A DNA stretch of 5,747 nt from CAVAWX01 sp963592385 (GTDB lineage: Bacteria > Actinomycetota > Coriobacteriia > Coriobacteriales > QAMH01). The stretch spans positions 1-5,747 of the forward strand of contig CAVAWX010000098.1 of NCBI GenBank assembly GCA_963592385.1, in the 5' to 3' direction. The notes below the pieces were generated by a model. That model worked only from the letters and a program-made list of their open reading frames with translations, did not search any database and had not been told where the DNA came from. Each line of letters starts with the position of its first letter. Position 1 is the first letter of the stretch. Shown here piece after piece: positions 1 through 5,104 of this stretch. A program made the translations under genes and the position numbers.

Positions 1-4
1 GAAC

Positions 5-1111
5 ATGGACACTCCCATCGACTACAAGAAGTGGTACACAATCGACATGGAGCCGGCCGCCTACTACGCCGAGCTGGCAAAAGCCGCTCCGCGCGACCCG
101 CAGTCCACGGCGCGCACGCGCGACGCCGAGGGCACCATCCCCGGTCAGGCGCGCGAGAAGCTCTTCAACATCTCGGCCGAGATCAAAAACCTCTTCCACG
201 AGTTCGGCACGCCCATGCCGCCTTTGATGGAGGGCTGCACGGTGCTCGACCTGTGCTGCGGCACCGGCCGCGACAGCTACCTGGCCGCCCAGCTCGTCGG
301 CCCGTCCGGCAAGGTCATCGGCGTGGACCCGGACGCGGACAAGATCGCCGTGGCGGAGAAGTACTTCGACCAGGAGATAAAGCAATTCGGCTACGACACG
401 CCCAACGTCGAGTTCCACGTGGGCGTGCCCGAGGACCTCTCCTTCGTGGCCGACGACAGCATCGACATCGTCATCTCGAACTGCACCTTCAACCTCTCGC
501 CCGACAAGGAGGCCTACGTGAAGGAGGTCGTCCGCGTGCTCGCGCCGAACGGCGAGTGGTACTTCACCGACGTCTTCGCCGATCGCCGCATCCCCGTCGA
601 GCTCGCCCACGACGTGGCCGGCCGCGCCGATCGCCTCGCGGGCGCCATGTTCGTCGGCGACTTCCGCCGCCTCGTCCAGGCAAACGGCCTGCGCGACCCG
701 CGCTACCTGATGAACTGGAAGACGCCGCTAACGGAGGCCGAGCAGGCCAAATACGGCGACGTGGTCTTCGCGACCCTCACGGTCCGCATCCTGAACTCGC
801 TGTGGTCCGAAGACGTGTGCGAGAACTACGGCGAGATCGTCACCTACGACGGCTCCCTGCCCGACTATCCCGACTTCTTCCTCTTCGAGCACAACATCAA
901 GTTCCCCACGGGCAAGGGCTTTCCCGTCTGCGGCAACGTCACGGCCGTGGCCTCGCACAGCCGCTACGCGAAGGTCTTCAACGTCGAGGGCGGGCGCTCG
1001 GTCCACTACGGCGACACGCACAAGGCCTACGACGAGCTCGTGGTGAACGCCCCGGACTTCTCGGGCGTGCGCGACGAGGACGACCAGCCCATCCAGGCGA
1101 GCTGCTGCTAG
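5..1111 (+). CDS. ArsM-like SAM-dependent methyltransferase, cysteine-depleted paralogue
   Basis: A class I SAM methyltransferase of 368 residues with the layout of arsenite methyltransferase ArsM. The SAM-binding glycine motif is VLDLCCGTGRD (residues 80-90), with an acidic residue at strand 2 (GVD, 106-108) and ISNCTFNLSP at 157-166. The typical ArsM C-terminal domain follows (FPTGKGFPVCGN, then SRYAKVF, about 299-326), and the protein ends in Cys-Cys. Of the four cysteines used by characterised ArsM enzymes, only the one in SNC (Cys160) remains. The position equivalent to the last one is Arg210, the YYGCG cysteine is Phe67, and the N-terminal SACC-type motif is absent. The fold and SAM binding are therefore well supported, but arsenic methylation is doubtful; another substrate or a helper role is possible. 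The ATG at 5 lies four bases from the window edge and the frame is open to the edge, so the start could be further upstream; Met15 is a weaker alternative. It is the first visible gene of the operon; the promoter is not in view. Confidence 0.85.
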   Translation: MDTPIDYKKWYTIDMEPAAYYAELAKAAPRDPQSTARTRDAEGTIPGQAREKLFNISAEIKNLFHEFGTPMPPLMEGCTVLDLCCGTGRDSYLAAQLVGPSGKVIGVDPDADKIAVAEKYFDQEIKQFGYDTPNVEFHVGVPEDLSFVADDSIDIVISNCTFNLSPDKEAYVKEVVRVLAPNGEWYFTDVFADRRIPVELAHDVAGRADRLAGAMFVGDFRRLVQANGLRDPRYLMNWKTPLTEAEQAKYGDVVFATLTVRILNSLWSEDVCENYGEIVTYDGSLPDYPDFFLFEHNIKFPTGKGFPVCGNVTAVASHSRYAKVFNVEGGRSVHYGDTHKAYDELVVNAPDFSGVRDEDDQPIQASCC

Positions 1112-1130
1112 CAGGGAAGGGGGCACGCGC

Positions 1131-2315
1131 ATGGCCTACGATTCCTTTTCGACCTTTGCCGGGCCGAGCGGCGCGCACGAGGACACGGGGCAGACGAAAG
1201 CCGCCTCGCGCCTCGCGGCCGACGCCCCCGACAGCGTGCGCTTCATGGTGGTCAGCGGCTTTCTGGGCGCGGGCAAGACCACCACGATGATCGCGCTCGG
1301 CGAGTACATGAACGGCCACGGCCAGCACGTCGGCATCATCGCCAACGACCTGGGCGCGAACCTCGTCGACACCAACCTCACGCAGACGAGCGGCTGCACG
1401 GTCGAAGAGATCGCGAGCGGCTGCATCTGCTACCAGATGGACAACACCATCGACAAGATCCGCCGCCTGAAAGACCGCGACGCCTGCGGTTTCGTCATGT
1501 CCGACATCCCGGGCTGCGGCGTGGGCGCGCTCGACCACACCTACCACCGCCTCGACGCGGACTGCTCCGACTGGGTCGTGCTCGCCCCCTTCACCGTGGT
1601 CGTGGACCCCGAGCGCCTGCGCATGCTTTTGCCGGAGAAGGCCGACATCAACCTGCCCGAAGAGCTGGTCTACCTGATGAAGCTCCAGCTCGAGGAGGCC
1701 GACCTCGTCGTCTTGAACAAGATAGACACGATCGACGCCGCCGAGGTGGAGCGCGACGTGGCCTTCCTGAAGGAGGCCTGCCCGGACATCCCGGTGCTGG
1801 CCATCTCGGCGCTCGAGAAGACGGGCATCGCGGAGCTGGCCGAGTTCATCACCACGCACAAGAGTGCGCTGAAAAACTTCTCGGTGCGCGACGACGAGAA
1901 GTTCGCGCAGGCCGAGACGAAGCTCACCTGGTACAACCGCCGCATGTTCTTCAAGACGCTCGACGGCTCCAAGATCGACTGCAACGCGGTCATCGACGAG
2001 TTCATCGAGGGCATACGCATGGGCCTGATCGAGAAGAAGCGCAACGTGCCGCATCTGAAGACCTTCGCGAGCGCCGGCGCGGGCGACTTCAACAAGTGCT
2101 CGCTCATCGGCGTGGACTACGACATCGAGCACACGAACCTCTTCATCCGCGACCACAAGAAGATGTCCATGATCGTGAACGCGCGCGCGGTGTGCGAGTC
2201 GCGGCCGCTTGCCCGCATCGTGGACGACGCCCTCGACGCGGTGTGCGACGCGTACAATCTGGACGTGCAGGTCTTCTTCACCGAATGCTTCGGCATGGGC
2301 GACGAGGGCCGCTAG
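1131..2315 (+). CDS. CobW/COG0523-type GTPase (G3E family), putative metal chaperone or activator
   Basis: A 394-residue P-loop GTPase. After about 35 poorly conserved residues it has the COG0523 Walker A motif GFLGAGKTT (43-51), NDLGANLVD (72-80) at the usual switch position, NKID (196-199) as guanine-specificity motif, and SAL (226-228) as the G5 loop. The family's hallmark metal site GCxCC is present only as GCICY (97-101), with Tyr in place of the last Cys; an extra Cys89 lies nearby. The C-terminal 140 residues (from about 255) do not look like the standard CobW C-terminal domain. They contain WYNRR (267-271), HLKTF (308-312), VNARAVCES (349-357) and a terminal ECFGMGDEG, and I do not recognise them as a named domain. 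Twelve cysteines in all is many for a GTPase. The family uses GTP hydrolysis to deliver or load metals or cofactors. Lying between two ArsM-like genes, it may serve one of them, which is inference. The start is supported by GAAGGGGG at 1116-1123, seven bases upstream of ATG, 19 bases after the previous stop. Confidence 0.85.
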   Translation: MAYDSFSTFAGPSGAHEDTGQTKAASRLAADAPDSVRFMVVSGFLGAGKTTTMIALGEYMNGHGQHVGIIANDLGANLVDTNLTQTSGCTVEEIASGCICYQMDNTIDKIRRLKDRDACGFVMSDIPGCGVGALDHTYHRLDADCSDWVVLAPFTVVVDPERLRMLLPEKADINLPEELVYLMKLQLEEADLVVLNKIDTIDAAEVERDVAFLKEACPDIPVLAISALEKTGIAELAEFITTHKSALKNFSVRDDEKFAQAETKLTWYNRRMFFKTLDGSKIDCNAVIDEFIEGIRMGLIEKKRNVPHLKTFASAGAGDFNKCSLIGVDYDIEHTNLFIRDHKKMSMIVNARAVCESRPLARIVDDALDAVCDAYNLDVQVFFTECFGMGDEGR

Positions 2316-2330
2316 GAGGGTGAAACGGTG
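2314..2330 (+). promoter_or_regulatory. Shine-Dalgarno and GTG start overlapping the GTPase stop codon
   Basis: AGGAGGG (2314-2320) starts inside the TAG stop of the GTPase gene and sits seven bases before GTG 2328. This arrangement suits translational coupling of the methyltransferase to the gene upstream. It competes with a second, equally strong site at 2382-2396. Confidence 0.55.
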
Positions 2331-2372
2331 CGCCCGCGCGGGTGTGCGGGCTGGCCGAAAAGGGTGAAACGG
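2317..2372 (+). repeat. 12-bp direct repeat AGGGTGAAACGG flanking a GC palindrome
   Basis: AGGGTGAAACGG occurs at 2317-2328 and again at 2361-2372, 44 bases apart. The first copy contains the ribosome-binding end and first base of GTG 2328; the second contains an in-frame GTG (2364) as well. Between them lies the perfect palindrome CCCGCGCGGG (2333-2342). This could be a duplicated translation-start region or a small leader between the two genes. Confidence 0.6.
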
Positions 2373-3242
2373 CGCGACGGCAAGGAGGGCGCGGTGCCGG
2401 CTGGAGACAAGGGAAACGGCGCGACCGACCGCGAGGCCATACGCGAGGAGGTCCGCCGCTACTACGAGGAGGTCCTGCGCGACAGCGACGACCTGAGCAC
2501 GGACGCCTGCGCCTGCGCGACGGCCGCGCCCCCGAAATACGTTCTCGACGCGCTGAAAAACGTCGAGCCGGAGATAGTCGAGCACTTCTACGGCTGCGGC
2601 TCGCCCATCCCGCCCGCGCTCGAGGGCGCCACGGTGCTCGACCTGGGCTGCGGCACGGGGCGCGACGTCTACATCGCCAGCCAGCTCGTGGGCGAGGGCG
2701 GCAAGGTCATCGGCATCGACATGTCCGCCTCGCAGCTCGACTTCGCGCGGCGCTTCGAGGACGCGCAGATGCGGCGCTTCGGCTACGCGAAAAGCAACGT
2801 CGAGTTCCAGCAGAGCTTCATCGAGGACATGAGCCAGATCCCCGACGAGAGCGTGGACGTGGCCATATCGAATTGCGTGGTGAACCTCTCGCCGTTCAAA
2901 GAGCAGCTCTTCTCCGAGGTCTTCCGCGTGTTGAAACCGGGCGGCGAGCTGTTCTTCTCCGACGTCTTCTGCGACCGCCGCGTGCCGGAAGGCTTCTACG
3001 ACGACCCGGTGCTGCGCGGCGAGTGCCTCTCCGGCGCGCTCTACATCGAGGATTTCCGCCGCATGCTCGCCGCGTGCGGGGTGCGCGCGTTTTGCGAGGT
3101 GGCCAAAGAGGAGCTGCACATCGGGGACTTCCGCATCGCGACGAAGCTGGGGTTTGCGACCTTCTACAGCTACACGATACGCGCGGTGAAATCGGACGCC
3201 TTCGAAGACGTCGAGGAAGACTACGGCCAGACGGCCACGTAG
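2328..3242 (+). CDS. arsM: ArsM-type arsenite methyltransferase, C-terminally shortened
   Basis: SAM-dependent methyltransferase closely resembling arsenite methyltransferase, which converts As(III) to mono- and dimethylarsenicals in the cytoplasm. Numbering from GTG 2328: DLSTDACAC (55-63) matches the ArsM N-terminal cysteine motif, FYGCGSPIP (87-95) holds Cys90, VLDLGCGTGRD (103-113) binds SAM, SNCVVNLSP (181-189) holds Cys183, and GECLSGAL (231-238) holds Cys233. Cys183 and Cys233 are 50 apart, exactly as Cys174 and Cys224 in the Cyanidioschyzon enzyme as I recall it, and Cys61-Cys90 matches its Cys44-Cys72 spacing to within one residue. All arsenic-site cysteines are thus present, unlike in the paralogue at 5-1111. 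The frame ends at TAG 3240-3242 just after EDYGQ, before the usual C-terminal domain, which continues in frame in the next gene. Start is uncertain: GTG 2328 and GTG 2394 both have excellent Shine-Dalgarno sites; the first 22 residues are basic, use poorer codons and lack family similarity, so 2394 (282 residues) is quite likely. Confidence 0.88.
   Translation: MRPRGCAGWPKRVKRRDGKEGAVPAGDKGNGATDREAIREEVRRYYEEVLRDSDDLSTDACACATAAPPKYVLDALKNVEPEIVEHFYGCGSPIPPALEGATVLDLGCGTGRDVYIASQLVGEGGKVIGIDMSASQLDFARRFEDAQMRRFGYAKSNVEFQQSFIEDMSQIPDESVDVAISNCVVNLSPFKEQLFSEVFRVLKPGGELFFSDVFCDRRVPEGFYDDPVLRGECLSGALYIEDFRRMLAACGVRAFCEVAKEELHIGDFRIATKLGFATFYSYTIRAVKSDAFEDVEEDYGQTAT
2382..2396 (+). promoter_or_regulatory. 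Second Shine-Dalgarno and in-frame GTG start for the arsM-like gene
   Basis: AAGGAGGG (2382-2389) lies just ahead of GTG 2394, which is in frame with GTG 2328. The protein from here begins about 15 residues before recognisable ArsM similarity. I judge this at least as likely as the upstream start, because the 66 bases between them encode an Arg/Lys/Gly-rich stretch with codons uncommon elsewhere in the operon (AGG, CGG, TGT). Confidence 0.55.
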
Positions 3243-3254
3243 CTGGGCACGATG
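3240..3254 (+). other. In-frame TAG joining arsM-like and arsS-like reading frames
   Basis: Reading frame 2328 continues past TAG (3240-3242) with CTG GGC ACG and then ATG 3252, with no frame change. The only possible ribosome-binding sequence before this ATG is CTGGGC, which is weak. Peptide sequence on both sides of the TAG aligns without gaps to the uninterrupted C-terminal domain of the first gene (residues about 275-310), where the TAG position is Tyr encoded by TAC. Possible explanations are a nonsense mutation or sequencing error splitting one ArsM-ArsS fusion, stop-codon readthrough, or a genuine split with termination-reinitiation. Confidence 0.7.
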
Positions 3255-4484
3255 CCGGAAAACCCGCGCTACTTCGACTTGAGCAGCGAGGTGCGCTGCA
3301 TCAAGGGGCGCGAGGTGGCCGTGTCCGGCAACATGGCCGCGCTGCTGCAAAACAGCCGCTACGCGCCGCATTTTCGCGTGACGCCGGCCGGGGCGCATGT
3401 GGGCCGCTACGACTACGAGCGCTCGCAGCGCGCGCTTGCCCTCTCGCGCGGGAAGGCGAGCTTCACCCTGCACGACCTGGAGGAGCGCTGCGCGCAGCTC
3501 GGCATCGAGGATTTCGCCGCGCGTGTCCACGACCCCGAGCTGCTGCAAAGCGCCGCGCTGCACACCATGCAGATAAACGTCGGCTACGCCTGCAACCTGG
3601 CCTGCACGCACTGTTTCCTCGAATGCGCGCCGCACAGGCCCGAGACCATGTCCAAGGAGACGCTCGCGGCCTGCCTCGAGGCGTTTGCCGCGGGCGGCTA
3701 CTCCGTCATGGACATCACCGGCGGCTCGCCCGAGATGAACCCGCACCTGGAGTGGTTCTTGGACGAGGCGTCCAAGCTGGCCGAGCAGACAATCGTGCGC
3801 AGCAACCTCGTCGTATTGGGGCAGGAGAAGTACGCGCACTTCAAGGAGGTCTACGTGCGCGACAAGGTGAAGCTCGTCGCCTCGCTGCCCTACTACGACG
3901 CCGACTACTGCGACGAGCAGCGGGGCAAGGGCGTCTTCGAGAAAATCGTCGCGCAGCTGCGCGAGCTGAACGCGCGGGGGTATGCCACCACGCCCGAGCT
4001 GCAGATAGACCTCGTCTACAACGTGGACGGGCCGTTTCTGCCGCCCGACCAGCGCGAGCTCGAGGAGTTCTACGCCTACCAGCTGAAGAAGTCCCAGGGT
4101 GTGGCCTTCAACGCGCTCTACGCCTTCAACAACTACCCGCTCGGGCGCTTCGCGGCCCAGCTCGAGCGCCAGGGCAAGATGGACTACTACCTGCAGCTGC
4201 TCTCCGACAACTACAACGCCTCGGTCGTGGCGCACATGATGTGCCGCGCGCAGGTGAACGTGGATTTCGACGGGCGGCTCTACGACTGCGAGTGCAACCA
4301 CGTGCTGGGGTTGCCCATCGTGGACGCGGACGGGCGCGTGCTGACCGTGCACGACATCGCCGCGGTGCCGCTGGAGGTGCGCGAGGTGCGCGTGCATTCC
4401 GTGTGCTACAGCTGCGCGGCCGGCAGCGGCTCGAGCTGCGGGGGCTCGCTTCTGGAGAAAGTCGCCTTCCGCGAGCAGGGGTAA
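3252..4484 (+). CDS. arsS: ArsS-like radical SAM enzyme with N-terminal ArsM C-domain remnant
   Basis: A 410-residue radical SAM protein of the arsenosugar-biosynthesis ArsS type. The [4Fe-4S] cluster that cleaves SAM is held by CxxxCxxC (Cys114, Cys118, Cys121, within NVGYACNLACTHC). Family signatures follow: DITGGSPEMNP (154-164), VASLPYY, QRGKGVFEKIV, LVYNVDGPFLPP, then the C-terminal (DUF3641-like) region with MMCRA (Cys331), YDCEC (Cys346, Cys348) and CYSCAAGSGSSCGG (Cys385, Cys388, Cys396), probably an auxiliary cluster site. Some family members carry selenocysteine near this tail; here the codons are plain TGC. ArsS is reported to transfer a 5'-deoxyadenosyl group to dimethylated arsenic. 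Usual ArsS proteins are about 330 residues; the extra first 80 or so here match the ArsM C-terminal domain (KGREVAVSGN, then NSRYAPHF, 18-41) that the preceding gene lacks. The start is unsure because ATG 3252 has no good Shine-Dalgarno site. It is the last gene of the operon. Confidence 0.88.
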   Translation: MPENPRYFDLSSEVRCIKGREVAVSGNMAALLQNSRYAPHFRVTPAGAHVGRYDYERSQRALALSRGKASFTLHDLEERCAQLGIEDFAARVHDPELLQSAALHTMQINVGYACNLACTHCFLECAPHRPETMSKETLAACLEAFAAGGYSVMDITGGSPEMNPHLEWFLDEASKLAEQTIVRSNLVVLGQEKYAHFKEVYVRDKVKLVASLPYYDADYCDEQRGKGVFEKIVAQLRELNARGYATTPELQIDLVYNVDGPFLPPDQRELEEFYAYQLKKSQGVAFNALYAFNNYPLGRFAAQLERQGKMDYYLQLLSDNYNASVVAHMMCRAQVNVDFDGRLYDCECNHVLGLPIVDADGRVLTVHDIAAVPLEVREVRVHSVCYSCAAGSGSSCGGSLLEKVAFREQG

Positions 4485-4498
4485 GCGAGCAGGGGTGA
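4471..4498 (+). repeat. 14-bp tandem duplication across the arsS-like stop codon
   Basis: GCGAGCAGGGGTAA (4471-4484) is followed directly by GCGAGCAGGGGTGA (4485-4498), two copies with one mismatch. The first copy holds the last codons and the TAA stop. The second, in the non-coding space, reads TGA at the matching place in a different frame. It looks like a recent slippage duplication. Confidence 0.75.
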
Positions 4499-4507
4499 AG
4501 AGGAGCG

Positions 4508-4550
4508 CGCGAGCTCGCGGGCGCGACGGCCGCGCTGCGGGGCGCCCCGC
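4508..4550. terminator. Two GC-rich palindromes downstream of the arsenic-type operon
   Basis: CGCGAGCTCGCG (4508-4519) and GCGGGGCGCCCCGC (4537-4550) are perfect palindromes 24 to 66 bases after the arsS-like stop, in the gap between convergent genes. Position and stem strength suit transcription termination in either direction. A T-run is missing: only TTTAATT about 13 bases after the second palindrome on the + strand. The call is tentative, since GC-rich DNA makes short palindromes common. Confidence 0.4.
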
Positions 4551-4583
4551 GTCTGGGGAAAGCGTTTAATTGAAGACGTGAAC

Positions 4584-4606
4584 CGCGCTACGTGGCACGT
4601 GGCGCG
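4584..4606 (-). terminator. Hairpin after the mogA-type gene, possible weak terminator
   Basis: A ten-pair inverted repeat (left arm 4584-4593, right arm 4597-4606, three-base loop) lies 11 bases beyond the stop codon of the minus-strand operon. One pair is G-U on the + strand and A-C on the - strand. In the minus direction it is followed by a mildly AT-rich stretch (4561-4578 read in reverse) but no clear U-run, so termination is only suggested by place and shape. Confidence 0.3.
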
Positions 4607-4616
4607 CAGCCGCGAG

Positions 4617-5099
4617 CTAGTTCGCGCTCGGGTGCCCTTCGCCAGCCATCATCTGCTTCACGTGCTCGAACTGGTCGTAGACGCCCTCCCAGTTCTCGAC
4701 GGCGGCCTTCTTCGAGCCCGGCAGATTCACCACGAGCGTGCGTCCCTTCTGCATGACCACGGCGCGCGAGAGCATGGCCCGCCGCGTCTTGGTCATCGAG
4801 TAGGCGCGCATGGCCTCGGCCACGCCCGGCACCTCGCGCTCGCAGACCTTGCGCGTGGCCTCGGGGGTGACGTCGGCCAAGCTGAGGCCCGACCCGCCGC
4901 AGGTGAGCACGATGTCGGTGCCCGCCGCGCAGGCCTCCTCGATGGCGGCGGCGATCTGGTCCACGTCGTCTTTCACCACCACGTGGCTTGCGCACTCCCA
5001 GCCGTTCTCGCCGATCAGGTCTTCCAACGCGGCGCCGGCCGTGTCCTCGGCCAGGCTGCGCGTGCTCGAGCAGGTGATGATGGCAAAGCTGATGTCCAT
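4617..5099 (-). CDS. MogA/MoaB-type molybdenum cofactor biosynthesis protein
   Basis: A 160-residue protein spanning the whole MoCF-binding fold, the usual length for MogA/MoaB. These enzymes bind molybdopterin and adenylylate it (MogA) before metal insertion, in the cytoplasm. Motifs seen are TCGGSG (66-71, family TGGTG), DVTPEAT (76-82), PGVAEAMR (91-98), a RAMLSRAV segment (107-114) and NLPGSKKAAVENW (125-137). The DVTPEAT form points to MogA or the actinobacterial MoaB-like type rather than E. coli MoaB; I cannot separate these by eye, so no symbol is given. ATG 5099 is chosen because the family begins right there (MDISFAIITCSS) and GAGGGAG (5114-5108) lies eight bases before it. The frame stays open as far as 5375, but that extension overlaps moaC and is not coding. 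The gene starts 5 bases after the moaC stop, with its ribosome site inside the moaC end, so the pair is probably translationally coupled. Confidence 0.92.
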   Translation of the reverse strand: MDISFAIITCSSTRSLAEDTAGAALEDLIGENGWECASHVVVKDDVDQIAAAIEEACAAGTDIVLTCGGSGLSLADVTPEATRKVCEREVPGVAEAMRAYSMTKTRRAMLSRAVVMQKGRTLVVNLPGSKKAAVENWEGVYDQFEHVKQMMAGEGHPSAN

Positions 5100-5104
5100 G
5101 ACCT

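Noticed and set aside
31..1290. A 419-codon plus-strand frame over the first methyltransferase
   Set aside because: Its Arg/Gly/His-rich translation shows no domain, while the overlapping frame from 5 has clear methyltransferase motifs.
978..4397. A 1139-codon open frame on the minus strand opposite the operon
   Set aside because: It runs antisense through four well-recognised genes, its translation is low-complexity (His/Arg/Ala/Val-rich) without any family motif, and such long shadow frames are expected where third codon positions are nearly all G or C.
4440..4484. Selenocysteine at the ArsS-like C-terminal motif
   Set aside because: Some ArsS proteins are selenoproteins, but all cysteines of the SCAAGSGSSCGG motif are TGC here and no in-frame TGA is present.
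2342..4498. A 718-codon open frame on the plus strand overlapping the arsM-like and arsS-like genes
   Set aside because: It is a +2 shadow of two real genes, Arg/Ala-rich, with no motifs. The true link between those genes is in the frame starting at 2328.
4485..4616. A small gene, promoter or RNA in the convergent gap
   Set aside because: Only 132 bases with palindromes and one duplication; no ribosome site with a credible frame, no paired promoter boxes and no tRNA-like fold seen.
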